Of a stretch of 64,000 nucleotides of DNA, positions 55,912 to 64,000 are shown in pieces (the first letter of the stretch is position 1; each line of letters begins with the position of its first letter). This DNA comes from Xenophilus azovorans DSM 13620 (lineage in GTDB: Bacteria; Pseudomonadota; Gammaproteobacteria; Burkholderiales; Burkholderiaceae_C). The stretch lies in NCBI RefSeq assembly GCF_000745855.1, contig NZ_JQKD01000007.1, forward strand, positions 124,001 to 188,000, read 5' to 3'. The notes below the pieces were generated by a model, which was not told the DNA's origin, did not search any database, and saw only the letters and a list, made by a program, of their open reading frames with translations. Position numbers and translations under genes: made by a program.

Positions 55912-57384
55912 ATGACGCCTGCAAGACGCCTCATCCCTCCCCGCCGCCCTCTGCTGCTCGCGGCGCCCGCCCTGGCGGCGGTGCTGCTGGCCGGCTGCGC
56001 CGTCGGCCCGCGCTACGAGCGCCCGGCCTTCGATGCGCCCACTGCCTTCAAGGAGGCGCCCGCGGCCGACGGCTGGGTGCCGGCGCAGCCCGGCGATGCG
56101 CTGGACCGCGGCGAATGGTGGAAGCGCTTCGGCGATCCGCAACTGGACGAACTGGCGGCGCGCGTGCAGGTCTCCAACCAGAACATCGCCGCCGCCGTGG
56201 CCGCGTACACGCAGGCCCAGGCGCTGGTGCGCGAGCAGCGCGCCGCGCTCTTCCCCACCGTCACGCTCGACGGCAGCGGCCGCCGCAGCGGCGCCGTGCG
56301 CAGCAGCAGCGGCAGCCCGCCGTCCAACAGCTTCTCCGCCTCGCTGGGCGCCGACTGGTCGCCCGACGTGTGGGGCCGGCTGCGCCAGGCGGCCGGCAGC
56401 GCGCAGGCCGGTGCCCAGGCCAGCGAGGCGGACCTCGCCTCGGCGCGCCTGTCGGCCGTCGGCGAGCTGGTGGTCAACTACCTGTCGCTGCGCGAGGCCG
56501 ACGCCGAGCTGCGGCTGCTGGAAGAGACCATCGAGGGCTACGAACGGGCCCTGACCATCACCCGCAACCGCTACGAGGCCGGCATCGCCGCGCAGACCGA
56601 CGTGCTGCAGGCGCAGACCCAGCTCGTCAACGCCCAGGCCGAGCGGGTGGCCCTGCGGCGCACGCGCGCCGCCTACGAGCACGCCATCGCCGTGCTGGCG
56701 GGCCAGGCGCCGGCGCAGTTCTCCATCGCGCCCGCCGCGTGGAAGCCGACCGTGCCGGCCGTGCCCACTGGCGTACCCTCGCTGCTGCTGCAGCGCCGGC
56801 CCGACATCGCCGCGGCCGAGCGCGCCGTGGCCCAGGCCAATGCGCAGATCGGCATCGCGCGCGCAGCGTACTTCCCGAACATCGGCCTGTCGGCCTCCAT
56901 CAGCAGCAGCACCAGCCGCGTGCGCGATCTCTTCGATGCGTCGAACATGCTGTGGGCGCTGGGCCTGTCGGTGGCGCAGACGGTGTTCGACGCCGGCGCC
57001 ATCGGCGCCAGCGTCGATGCGGCCAGGGCCGGACACGAGGCCAGCGTGGCGCGCTACCGCCAGACCGTGCTCACCGCCTTCCAGAACGTCGAGGACCAGC
57101 TCACTGCCACCGCGGCGCTGGCCGAGCAGGAGGGCCTGCGCCGCACCGCCTCGCAGGCGGCCGACCGCACCGAGCAGCAGATGCTCAACCGCTACCGCGC
57201 CGGCCAGGTGAACTACACCGACGTGGTCAGCGCGCAGGCCTCGGCGCTGAGTTCGCGGCGCAGCCTGGTGCAGGTGCAACTGGCGCGGCAGGCGGCGGCG
57301 GTGGGGCTGATCCAGGCGCTGGGCGGCGGCTGGGAGGCCGAGTGGCTGCGCGAGCCGGCCGGCGGCACCGCCGCGCAGGAGTGA
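55912..57384 (+). CDS. Outer-membrane efflux lipoprotein, NodT/OprM family
   Basis: A 490-residue outer-membrane channel. The signal ends in a lipobox LAGC with acylated C29, followed by the family start AVGPRYERPAFDAP. Two TolC-type repeats are seen (SNQNIAAAVAAYTQAQALV ... and LQRRPDIAAAERAVAQANAQ, the second a diagnostic NodT block). It forms the exit duct for the MdtABC pump; its ATG is five bases after the mdtC stop. The operon ends here; no terminator is evident. Confidence 0.95.
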   Translation: MTPARRLIPPRRPLLLAAPALAAVLLAGCAVGPRYERPAFDAPTAFKEAPAADGWVPAQPGDALDRGEWWKRFGDPQLDELAARVQVSNQNIAAAVAAYTQAQALVREQRAALFPTVTLDGSGRRSGAVRSSSGSPPSNSFSASLGADWSPDVWGRLRQAAGSAQAGAQASEADLASARLSAVGELVVNYLSLREADAELRLLEETIEGYERALTITRNRYEAGIAAQTDVLQAQTQLVNAQAERVALRRTRAAYEHAIAVLAGQAPAQFSIAPAAWKPTVPAVPTGVPSLLLQRRPDIAAAERAVAQANAQIGIARAAYFPNIGLSASISSSTSRVRDLFDASNMLWALGLSVAQTVFDAGAIGASVDAARAGHEASVARYRQTVLTAFQNVEDQLTATAALAEQEGLRRTASQAADRTEQQMLNRYRAGQVNYTDVVSAQASALSSRRSLVQVQLARQAAAVGLIQALGGGWEAEWLREPAGGTAAQE

Positions 57385-57391
57385 GCGGGGC

Positions 57392-57835
57392 TCACCACCC
57401 GGCGAGGAACATCGCCTTGGCCAGCGCCACGATGGCCAGCACGTGGACGAACACGCTCAGGTGCAGCCGCCGCGAGGCACGGCCGCGCAGCCGTCCGCTG
57501 CGGCGCCACCGCATGGCGGTGGCGAAGTGGCCGAGCACGCTCAGCGCCAGCGCGATCTTGATCGTCAGCAGCAGCGCGAAGCCGCTGGCCAGCGGCTGCG
57601 CGAGCGCGCCGCGGTGGTGCCAGGCCAGCACCAGGCCGGCGGCGTAGAGCACCAGCAGCACCCAGGGCATCACGGCCACCGCGCGGCGTCCGATCGCGCC
57701 TTCCACGGCGTGCATGGCCTCGTGCGGCGCATGCCGGCGTGCGCCGCCGAGCATCACCACCTCGAAGAAGACCGTGCCGGCGAAGGCGATGGCGGCCAGC
57801 AGGTGCAGCAGTTGGGCGAGGCTGTAGGAGCTCAT
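57392..57835 (-). CDS. CopD-like four-helix membrane protein
   Basis: A 147-residue inner-membrane protein with four helices (LLHLLAAIAFAGTVFFEVVML, VMPWVLLVLYAAGLVLAW, LLLTIKIALALSVLGHF, LSVFVHVLAIVALAKAMFLA). Conserved histidines in LHLL, GHF and VHV suggest heme or copper binding as in CopD-type proteins, which is inference. I chose the ATG at 57835. It is 34 bases downstream of nnrS in the NO-response operon, so a role in nitric-oxide or respiratory metabolism is plausible. Confidence 0.8.
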   Translation of the reverse strand: MSSYSLAQLLHLLAAIAFAGTVFFEVVMLGGARRHAPHEAMHAVEGAIGRRAVAVMPWVLLVLYAAGLVLAWHHRGALAQPLASGFALLLTIKIALALSVLGHFATAMRWRRSGRLRGRASRRLHLSVFVHVLAIVALAKAMFLAGW

Positions 57836-57869
57836 GCCGCCGCCCGCCGGGAGGGGATCTTCTTCTTCA

Positions 57870-59108
57870 TCACCCGGCCGTGCGGCGGATGCGCGCCAGC
57901 GACGGCGGCGGCACCGGCCGCGCATCCGCGCGCGGGCGCACCAGCAGCGGCGCGAAGCGCCACAGGTACAGCGCGAAGGCCGCCACCCAGGCCAGCGCCG
58001 AGGCGTGCAGCGCCGCGCCGGCCATCGCCGTGGGCAGCAGGGCGGCCAGCCGCAGGACGGCGGCCGCGATGACGAGCAGGTAGGCCGCCACCATCGTGCG
58101 GTCGGTGCGCAGCGGCCGGCCCAGGTGGCCCAGCGCGGTGCGGGTGATCATGCCGATGATCAGCACCGAGAAGCCCGCGATGCCGATGGCGTGCACCGGC
58201 CAGGCGGCGCGCAGCGGGCCGCCGGCCAGATGCGCCGCGGCCACCAGCAGGCCGGCGCCCATGCAGGCGTGGCCCAGGTAGAGGATCCACAGCAGCGGCA
58301 CGCGGCGTACGGCCAGCGGCTTCCAGGACAGCACCTGCCATAGCGCGATCGCGCCGGCCGCCAGCAGCGCCGCCGCCGCGGCGGGGCGCCAGCCGGCCAG
58401 CAGGCAGGCCGGCGCGGCCAGCGCGGCGGCGAGCTGCCACTGCCCGCTGCGCGTGTGCATGGGAATGGCGAGGCCGCCGACGGCCCGCATCGCGAAGAAG
58501 GGGATCACGCGCCGCGCGATCAGCAGCGCGATGGCCGACATGCACAGCAATCCGCACAGCAGGTAGGTCGTCAGCGCCTCGTAGCCGTTGGCGCGCACCG
58601 AGCGCAGGAACAGCGCATCGGCCACGCCCAGCGCGGCCAGCAGCAGCGGCACGCCGGCGTTGCGGTGGTTGCGCGTGCGCCAGACGGCCAGGGCGAGCGC
58701 CGCCGCGGCCCAGCCGAAGAAGAGCAGCTCGCACGCCACGGCGGCGACGAAGGCGCCCTGCCACGGCAGCAGGAAGCCCATGCGTGCCAGCACCCACAGG
58801 CAGGTCAGCGCCCCCAGCGCCGGCCCGTGCAGCGGGTTCATCCCGGTCCAGTTGGCGCCCGCCGTCAGCAGGAAGCCGACCGCGATGGTGGCGACGAAGC
58901 CCCACAGCATCTCGTGGGCATGCCAGGCGACGCCGCCCAGCGGCCCCGCCAGCCACTGCGGCGCGAACACCCACAGCGCGATGGAGACCAGTGCCCACAG
59001 CGCGCCGGCGAGATAGAGGGGACGGAAGCCCAGTTCGAGAAAGGCGCGCCACTGCGGCGGCTGCAGGGGCGCGGCCGCCGGCTCCTCGATCCGCAGCAGC
59101 TCAGCCAT
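57870..59108 (-). CDS. nnrS: NnrS-family heme/copper membrane protein
   Basis: A 412-residue protein with about twelve membrane helices. It begins in FLELGFRPLYLAGALWALV and holds the family's histidine-bearing motifs VAWHAHEMLWGF, PMHTRSG, LGHACMG and WPVHAIGIAGF, ligands for heme and copper. NnrS proteins protect against nitrosative stress in several proteobacteria. Its start overlaps the truncated-globin gene by eight bases, and an NsrR-like operator precedes that gene, giving a coherent NO-response unit. Confidence 0.94.
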   Translation of the reverse strand: MAELLRIEEPAAAPLQPPQWRAFLELGFRPLYLAGALWALVSIALWVFAPQWLAGPLGGVAWHAHEMLWGFVATIAVGFLLTAGANWTGMNPLHGPALGALTCLWVLARMGFLLPWQGAFVAAVACELLFFGWAAAALALAVWRTRNHRNAGVPLLLAALGVADALFLRSVRANGYEALTTYLLCGLLCMSAIALLIARRVIPFFAMRAVGGLAIPMHTRSGQWQLAAALAAPACLLAGWRPAAAAALLAAGAIALWQVLSWKPLAVRRVPLLWILYLGHACMGAGLLVAAAHLAGGPLRAAWPVHAIGIAGFSVLIIGMITRTALGHLGRPLRTDRTMVAAYLLVIAAAVLRLAALLPTAMAGAALHASALAWVAAFALYLWRFAPLLVRPRADARPVPPPSLARIRRTAG

Positions 59109-59508
59109 GGGCCGGCAGCGGGCTCGGCATCGCGTCGGGCTCGCGGCTCATCTGGTAGCCCATCCACAGGCTCTGCGCGATGCGCTCGGCCATCGCGCAG
59201 GCCTGCTCGGCCATGGCCTGGTTGGGCTGCTCGGCGGCGGTCTGGCGGAACAGCGCCAGCCAGTGGCGGAACAGCGTGGCGTCCAGCCCCGGCAGCGCCG
59301 CATGGCGCGGCATCGGCGCGCCGGTGAAGCGCGCGGTGCGCCGCAGGATGGCGGACCAGAAGTCCACCAGCTTGGCCAGGTGGTGGTCCCAGTCGTCGAT
59401 GTGCCGGTCGAAGATCGGGCCCAGCGTCGCGTCGGCGCGCACCCGCGCATAGAAGTTGTGGACCAGCTTCGTGACCTCTTCCTCGGTGCAGGCGATGGGG
59501 GCGTTCAT
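59101..59508 (-). CDS. Group III truncated hemoglobin
   Basis: A 135-residue truncated globin. FYARVRADATLGPIFD and DDWDHHLAKLVDFWSAIL mark the group III (Ctb-like) class; the proximal histidine lies in FRHWLALF. Group III globins bind O2 and NO tightly and help detoxify NO. The ATG at 59508 is chosen over 59598 because the NsrR-like palindrome lies between the two. It is co-transcribed with nnrS and the CopD-like gene. Confidence 0.94.
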   Translation of the reverse strand: MNAPIACTEEEVTKLVHNFYARVRADATLGPIFDRHIDDWDHHLAKLVDFWSAILRRTARFTGAPMPRHAALPGLDATLFRHWLALFRQTAAEQPNQAMAEQACAMAERIAQSLWMGYQMSREPDAMPSPLPAHG

Positions 59509-59525
59509 GCGGCGGAGCGGTTCAT

Positions 59526-59548
59526 AAGATGCATCAAGAATGTATCTT
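59526..59548. promoter_or_regulatory. NsrR-like operator
   Basis: AAGATGCATCA and GAATGTATCTT face each other around one base, an 11-1-11 inverted repeat with eight of eleven positions matching, very close to the known NsrR consensus. It lies 18 bases before the truncated-globin start. NsrR would repress the operon and release it when NO damages its Fe-S cluster. Confidence 0.8.
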
Positions 59549-59610
59549 ATGGCGCCTGCCGGCGCCGCCCCGCGGGCGCAATGCTTGATCTGCCGCAAGG
59601 GCCGCTGCGC

Positions 59611-60567
59611 TCAGCGCGGCGGCGGGACCGATGCCGCGGCGGCGGCCGGCCGGGCGCGGCGGCCCAGGCGCACCAGGCCGCTGGACAGCGCCACGCCGCA
59701 CACGATGATGGCCGCACACATCAGCATCCACGGCGTGATGCGCTCGCCCAGGAAGAGCGCGCCGTAGGCGACGGCGAACACCGGCACCAGGAAGGTCACG
59801 GTGAGTGCGCGCGCCGGGCCGGCGCGCTCGATGAGCCGGAAGAACAGGATGTACGCGAAGCCGGTGCACGCCACGCCCAGCGCCAGCAGCGCCAGCCAGG
59901 CCCTGGCGCCGGGCATGTGCGCCGGCCACAGCCACGCGGCGGGCAGCGCCAGGAAAAGCGTGGCGCCCAACTGGCTGCCGGTGGCCGTCGCCAGGGCCGG
60001 CACGCCCTGCAGCCAGCGGCGCGTGGCGCTGGCTGCGATGCCGTAGCACAGGCAGGCGCCCAGGCAGGCCAGCACGGCCCAGAGCGCCGACATCTGCGCG
60101 GCATGGTCGCCCGCGCCGCCGTGCAGCCCGGCGGTGCGCCCGGCCAGCAGCGCCACGCCGGCGAAGCCGATGACCAGGCCCGCGATGCGCGAGCCGTCCG
60201 GCCGGTCGCCGAACCAGGCCCAGGCCACCAGCGCGCCGAACATCGGCACCGTGGCGTTGAGCACGGCCGCCAGGCCGGAGTTGATGGTCAGCAGCGCGAA
60301 GCAGAACAGCGCGAAGGGCATGCCCGAGTTGATGACGCCCACGCCCAGTGCCGCCTTCCAGTGCCGCGCCAGCGCGCCCGTCTGCCCGCGCAGCACCATC
60401 AGGGGCACCAGGAAGAGGGCCGCGATCGCCACGCGCACGGCGGCGGTGGGCAGCGCGCCGAACTCGGCCGCGCCGATGCGCATGAACAGGAAGGAGGCAC
60501 CCCACAGCGCGGCGAGCAGCAGCAGGTCGAGTACCCAGGCGCGCTGCGCGCGCGCGGCTGCGCTCAT
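59611..60567 (-). CDS. EamA/DMT-superfamily transporter
   Basis: A 318-residue inner-membrane protein with ten helices in two EamA repeats (LLLLAALWGASFLFMRIGAAE at the start; PVFAVAYGALFLGERITPW in the second half, the diagnostic E-x2-T/P-type motif). DMT proteins export amino acids, nucleosides or other metabolites; the substrate is unknown. The ATG at 60567 lies after the palindromic repeat at 60599-60650, which separates it from ogt upstream. Confidence 0.9.
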   Translation of the reverse strand: MSAAARAQRAWVLDLLLLAALWGASFLFMRIGAAEFGALPTAAVRVAIAALFLVPLMVLRGQTGALARHWKAALGVGVINSGMPFALFCFALLTINSGLAAVLNATVPMFGALVAWAWFGDRPDGSRIAGLVIGFAGVALLAGRTAGLHGGAGDHAAQMSALWAVLACLGACLCYGIAASATRRWLQGVPALATATGSQLGATLFLALPAAWLWPAHMPGARAWLALLALGVACTGFAYILFFRLIERAGPARALTVTFLVPVFAVAYGALFLGERITPWMLMCAAIIVCGVALSSGLVRLGRRARPAAAAASVPPPR

Positions 60568-60598
60568 ATGGGCCCCCACGCTCGGCACTGCGTGTCCT

Positions 60599-60650
60599 CG
60601 CTGCCCCCCGAGGGGGCGTTCGCTCGCTTGGGGCGGCCCGGCGCTGCGCT
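60599..60650. repeat. Intergenic palindromic repeat related to the mdtB insert
   Basis: The core GCCCCCCGAGGGGGCG is followed by TTCGCTCGCTTGGGGCGGCCC, the same arrangement as in the mdtB insert. It lies between the ogt stop and the DMT transporter start, in the usual intergenic location for such repeats. Confidence 0.7.
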
Positions 60651-61171
60651 CACTGTGCCGCCCCGGCAACGCCTTCGAGCGCCAGCAGGGCCGACTTGCG
60701 CGCCAGCCCGCCGGCGTAGCCGGTGAGCCGGCCGTCGGTGCCGATCACGCGGTGGCAGGGCACCACCACGCTGATCGGGTTGCGGCCCACCGCGGCGCCC
60801 ACGGCGCGAACGGCGGCGGGGCGGCCGATGCGCTCGCCCAGCGCGCGGTAGCTCACGGTGCCGCCGCGTGGGATGGCCACCAGCGCGCGCCACACGTCCT
60901 GCTGGAAGGCGGTGCCGTGCGACAGGTCCAGCGGCAGGTCGAAGTGCGCGCGGGTGCCGGCGAGGTAGTCGCGCACTTGCGCGGCGGCTTCGGCCAGCAC
61001 GGGGTGCGTCGGGTCGTCGGCCCAGCGGCGCACGTCGTCCGGTGGCGGGCTGTGCTGCTGGCCCTCGAACCACAGGCCGGCCAGGCCGGCGTCGGTGGCG
61101 GCCAGCCGCACGCGGCCGAGGGCGGTGTCCACGCAGGCGGTGCGAAGGGCCGTGGAGGCCTTGAATCTCAT
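60650..61171 (-). CDS. ogt: Methylated-DNA-[protein]-cysteine methyltransferase
   Basis: A 173-residue suicide repair protein that takes methyl groups from O6-methylguanine. The acceptor cysteine is C139 in the PCHRV motif; GTVSYRALGERIGRPAAVRAVG is the DNA-binding helix region with the arginine finger. The ATG at 61171 overlaps the stop of the Ada-AlkA gene (ATGA), so the two are co-translated and form an alkylation-repair operon. Confidence 0.95.
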   Translation of the reverse strand: MRFKASTALRTACVDTALGRVRLAATDAGLAGLWFEGQQHSPPPDDVRRWADDPTHPVLAEAAAQVRDYLAGTRAHFDLPLDLSHGTAFQQDVWRALVAIPRGGTVSYRALGERIGRPAAVRAVGAAVGRNPISVVVPCHRVIGTDGRLTGYAGGLARKSALLALEGVAGAAQ

Positions 61172-62688
61172 GATGGATGTCCTTGTGGAGGAAGGGCGGC
61201 GGCGTGCCAGGCGCGCAGCACGGCGTAGCTGCGCCAGGGCCGCCAGGGCTGCGACGCCGCCTCGGCTGCGCGGGCGCCCTTGACGCCCAGCGCCTTCTGC
61301 AGCGCGACGTCGCCGGCGGGGAAGGCGTCGGGCCAGCGCAGCGCGCGCATGGCGATGTACTGGGCCGTCCAGTCGCCGATGCCGGGCAGCGCCTTCAGCG
61401 CGGCGCAGGTGGCGGCGACGTCGGCGCCCGGGTGCAGGGCGAGGCGGCCCGCGGCGACCTCGCAGGCCAGCGCCCGCAGCGCCGCCTGCCGCTGGCGCAC
61501 GATGCCCAGGCGCCCGAGCGCGTCGCCGTCGGCGCCGGCCAGCGCCTCGGGCGCCGGGAACAGGTGGGTCAGGCCCGGCACCGGCGTGGCGACGGGCTCG
61601 CCGAAGGCGGCCACCAGCCGCGTGCCCAGCGTGCGCGCCGCCGCCACGGTGACCTGCTGGCCCAGCACGGCGCGCACCGCCAGTTCGAAGCCGTCCGGCG
61701 CGCCCGGCACGCGCACGCTGTCGCCGTGGGGGAAGGCCGCGTGCAGCGCGGCATTGATGGGCTCGGGGTCGGCATCCAGGTCCAGCCAGGCGCGCACGCG
61801 GCTGATGACGGCCGGCAGCACTGGCGCCAGCGCGTCGCTCACGTCCAGCAGCGCCTGGTGGCCTTCGGCGTCGAAGCGCACGGCCAGCCAGCCGCTGCGC
61901 ACCTGGGCGCCGTGGCCGACACGCAGCGTGCGCGCCAGGCTGCCGTCGCCGCCCGTCTCCACGCCGCCCAGCGCCCGGCGGGCCAGGAAGCCGTGCATCG
62001 CCGCCGCGTCGTAGGGCGGGCGCCAGGCCAGGCGCACCTGCGTGCCCTGCCGCGATCCGTCGGCCGGCCCGCTGCGGCGCAGCGCGGCGGGCGAGAGGCC
62101 GTAGTGCGCCGCGAAGGCCGCCTGGAAGCGCCGCACGCTGGCGAAGCCGCTGGCGCGCGCCACCTCCGCCACCGGCAGGCGCGTGTCGGCCAGCAACTGC
62201 TTGGCCGCCAGCAGGCGCCGCGTCTGCAGGTACTGCAGCGGCGAGACGCCGAAGTGCGCCTCGAAGATGCGCCGCAGGTGGCGGTCGCTCACGCCGATGC
62301 GCGCGGCCACCGCCGCCGCGCCCGGCGCGCCGGCCGTGCCTTCGGCCGGCCAGGCATCGGGCTCGTCCATCAGGCGCGCCGCCTGCTGCGCCAGGATGCG
62401 GGAGGCGTCCTCGATGCTCCAGGCGGCCGCGCGCGGCGCCAGCTCGGGCCGGCAGCGCAGGCAGGGGCGGAAGCCCGCCGCTTCGGCCTGCGCCGCGTGG
62501 CGGAAGAAGCGGCAGTTCTCGCGGCGCGGCGCCTTCACCCGGCACACCGGGCGGCAGTAGATGCCGGTGGAGGTCACGGCGGTGAAGAAGCGGCCGTCGA
62601 AGCGCGCGTCGCGCGCCTTCATCGCCAGGTAACAGGCGTCACTTTCGGTGGCATCGAGGGCAGGGGGCGCGTCGCGCATGGCACGCAT
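61168..62688 (-). CDS. Ada-AlkA fusion: methylphosphotriester sensor and 3-methyladenine glycosylase
   Basis: A 506-residue fusion. The N-terminal Ada zinc domain has C45, C49, C76 and C79 at the spacing of E. coli Ada, so C45 should be the methyl acceptor. An AraC-type HTH follows (ARIGVSDRHLRRIFEAHFG). The C-terminal half is AlkA-like with the HhH motif LPGIGDWTAQ and a catalytic Asp in FPAGDVAL. It could both activate its operon after methylation and excise alkylated bases. ATGs at 62688 and 62679 are both possible. Confidence 0.94.
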   Translation of the reverse strand: MRAMRDAPPALDATESDACYLAMKARDARFDGRFFTAVTSTGIYCRPVCRVKAPRRENCRFFRHAAQAEAAGFRPCLRCRPELAPRAAAWSIEDASRILAQQAARLMDEPDAWPAEGTAGAPGAAAVAARIGVSDRHLRRIFEAHFGVSPLQYLQTRRLLAAKQLLADTRLPVAEVARASGFASVRRFQAAFAAHYGLSPAALRRSGPADGSRQGTQVRLAWRPPYDAAAMHGFLARRALGGVETGGDGSLARTLRVGHGAQVRSGWLAVRFDAEGHQALLDVSDALAPVLPAVISRVRAWLDLDADPEPINAALHAAFPHGDSVRVPGAPDGFELAVRAVLGQQVTVAAARTLGTRLVAAFGEPVATPVPGLTHLFPAPEALAGADGDALGRLGIVRQRQAALRALACEVAAGRLALHPGADVAATCAALKALPGIGDWTAQYIAMRALRWPDAFPAGDVALQKALGVKGARAAEAASQPWRPWRSYAVLRAWHAAALPPQGHPS

Positions 62689-62762
62689 CTTAGGAGGGAG
62701 CGCACGCGCGGATGCGCCGTTTCCGGACATGCCCCTGGGCCCGCCCGCGCGAAGCGGGTGCC

Positions 62763-62768
62763 TACAAT
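62763..62768 (+). promoter_or_regulatory. Candidate -10 box of the phosphohexomutase gene
   Basis: TACAAT lies about 30 bases before the ATG at 62799, between the divergent repair operon and this gene. No convincing -35 is visible in the GC-rich flank. Confidence 0.4.
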
Positions 62769-62798
62769 GCCGCGCAGTCACGAACAACAGGGGTTTGC

Positions 62799-64000
62799 AT
62801 GCAGTTGAGCGCGTCCATCTTCAAGGCCTACGACATCCGCGGCGTGGTGCCCGAGACCCTCGACGCCGACGTCGCCGAGGCTCTGGGCCGCGCCTTCGGC
62901 AGCGCCGCGCGCGCCGCCGGCGAGCGGGCGGTGGCGGTGGGCCGCGACGGGCGCCTGTCGGGCCCCGCGCTGGCGGACGCGCTGATCCGTGGCCTGGTGG
63001 CCACGGGCGTGGAGGTGATCGACATCGGCGCCGTCACCACGCCCATGCTGTACTTCGCCGCCAGCACGCTGTGCACCAGCGGCATCCAGGTCACCGGCAG
63101 CCACAACCCCAAGGACTACAACGGCTTCAAGATGGTGCTGGCCGGCCGCGCCATCTACGGCGACGAGATCCAGGCGCTGCGCAAGGTGATGGAAGAGGGC
63201 AGTGCGGCGCTGGCCGAGGGCGGCAGCGTGCGCAAGGTCGACGTGCTGCCGGCCTACACCGAGCGCATCGTCGGCGACATCCGGCTGCAGCGCCCGCTGA
63301 AGATCGTGGTCGATTCGGGCAACGGCATCGCCGGCGCCTCGGCCCCGGCCATCTTCCGCGCCATCGGCTGCGAGGTGACCGAGCTGTTCAGCGAGGTGGA
63401 CGGCAACTTCCCCAACCACCACCCCGACCCGAGCAAGCCCGACAACCTCAAGGACCTGATCGCCGCCCTGCAGAGCGGCGACGCCGAGCTGGGCCTGGCC
63501 TTCGACGGCGACGGCGACCGCCTTGGCATCGTGACCAAGGACGGCCAGAACATCTACCCCGACCGGCAGATGATGCTGTTCGCGCAGGACGTGCTCAAGC
63601 GCGTGCCGGGCGGCACCATCGTCTACGACGTCAAGTGCACGCAGCGCCTGGCGCCGGCCATCGAGGCCGCGGGCGGCAAGCCGCTGATCTACAAGACCGG
63701 TCACTCGCTCATCAAGGCCAAGATGAAGGAGCTGGATTCGCCGCTGGGCGGCGAGATGAGCGGCCACATCTTCTTCAAGGAGCGCTGGTTCGGCTTCGAC
63801 GACGGCACCTACGCGGGGTGCCGGCTGCTGGAGATCCTCTCCGGCCATCCCAACGCCAGCGCCGTGCTCAACGCGCTGCCCACCAGCTTCTCCACGCCCG
63901 AGATCAACGTGAAGTGCGCCGAAGGCGAGCCGCACGCGCTGGTCGAGCAGATGCAGAAGCTGGCGAAGTTCGACGCCCCGGCGAAGGTCTCGACCATCGA
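62799..64000 (+). CDS. Phosphomannomutase/phosphoglucomutase, N-terminal part
   Basis: About 400 codons are visible before the window ends, out of roughly 460 expected. The alpha-D-phosphohexomutase family features are FKAYDIRGVVPET at the start, the catalytic phosphoserine S101 in TGSHNPKDYNGFKM, the metal loop FDGDGDRLGIV and the sugar-binding GGEMSGHIFF. It resembles AlgC/ManB-type enzymes that supply mannose-1-P or glucose-1-P for polysaccharide synthesis. It is divergent from the alkylation-repair operon. Confidence 0.94.
   Translation, partial: MQLSASIFKAYDIRGVVPETLDADVAEALGRAFGSAARAAGERAVAVGRDGRLSGPALADALIRGLVATGVEVIDIGAVTTPMLYFAASTLCTSGIQVTGSHNPKDYNGFKMVLAGRAIYGDEIQALRKVMEEGSAALAEGGSVRKVDVLPAYTERIVGDIRLQRPLKIVVDSGNGIAGASAPAIFRAIGCEVTELFSEVDGNFPNHHPDPSKPDNLKDLIAALQSGDAELGLAFDGDGDRLGIVTKDGQNIYPDRQMMLFAQDVLKRVPGGTIVYDVKCTQRLAPAIEAAGGKPLIYKTGHSLIKAKMKELDSPLGGEMSGHIFFKERWFGFDDGTYAGCRLLEILSGHPNASAVLNALPTSFSTPEINVKCAEGEPHALVEQMQKLAKFDAPAKVSTI

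Overview
The window is very GC-rich, densely coded chromosomal DNA, most consistent with a betaproteobacterium of the Comamonadaceae (Variovorax/Acidovorax/Xenophilus-like). The pointers are the gene content (type I gshA, glnS, an mdtABC-type RND pump with a NodT outer-membrane lipoprotein, a Bug/TTT solute-binding protein, nnrS with a group III truncated globin) and short palindromic intergenic repeats of the kind known from that family. This assignment is inference; no rRNA or other marker gene is present. I found no tRNA, rRNA, CRISPR array or insertion sequence.

Layout. 1-2.3 kb: the end of egtD, a DUF427 protein, a 2OG-Fe dioxygenase and a universal stress protein. 2.3-4.3 kb: an RluA-type pseudouridine synthase back to back with an MFS exporter. 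4.3-6.2 kb: an arsenic operon arsR-arsC-acr3 (minus strand). 6.2-9.3 kb: a 2Fe-2S ferredoxin, a GNAT acetyltransferase, a DUF808 membrane protein, two very small proteins and a secreted protein. 9.3-14.4 kb: a degenerate crotonase, a carboxylesterase, gshA, a conserved unknown protein and an SDR. 14.4-20.0 kb: a compact seven-gene minus-strand operon (RidA homologue, HdrD/GlpC-like Fe-S protein, TTT solute-binding protein, ferredoxin-NADP reductase, 7Fe-type ferredoxin, Crp-family regulator, FAH hydrolase); I read it as a specialised redox/catabolic module whose substrate is unknown. 20.4-24.3 kb: an EF-hand membrane protein and a DUF4139 (MuiA-like) secreted protein. 24.4-28.2 kb: a YlqF-type GTPase, an orphan phage-tail-sheath protein and an AstE/aspartoacylase-family hydrolase.

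28.2-30.9 kb is a clear compositional break: markedly AT-richer DNA carrying an AAA ATPase and an overlapping RloB-family protein, a candidate anti-phage (AbiL/RloAB-type) module bounded by a 14-bp direct repeat. 30.9-34.1 kb: a class III aminotransferase with a divergent LysR regulator, and a diiron-type MBL-fold protein. 34.2-36.6 kb: a TetR-led operon of small proteins. 36.7-44.0 kb: an M23 peptidase, pcp, a VOC protein with a divergent TetR, rluE, a DUF4172-Fic protein, a UDG-superfamily protein and glnS. 44.2-47.5 kb: a Pro/Tyr-rich exported protein and a LytS/LytTR two-component system with small membrane proteins. 47.7-57.4 kb: mdtA-mdtB-mdtC plus an outer-membrane factor. 57.4-59.5 kb: a nitric-oxide-response operon behind an NsrR-like operator. 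59.6-62.7 kb: a DMT exporter and an alkylation-repair pair (Ada-AlkA fusion, ogt). 62.8-64.0 kb: the start of a phosphomannomutase/phosphoglucomutase.

The points I would check first are the RloA/RloB island, the orphan tail sheath, the seven-gene redox operon, a structured repeat whose two copies differ by compensatory changes, and an in-frame palindromic repeat inserted in mdtB.
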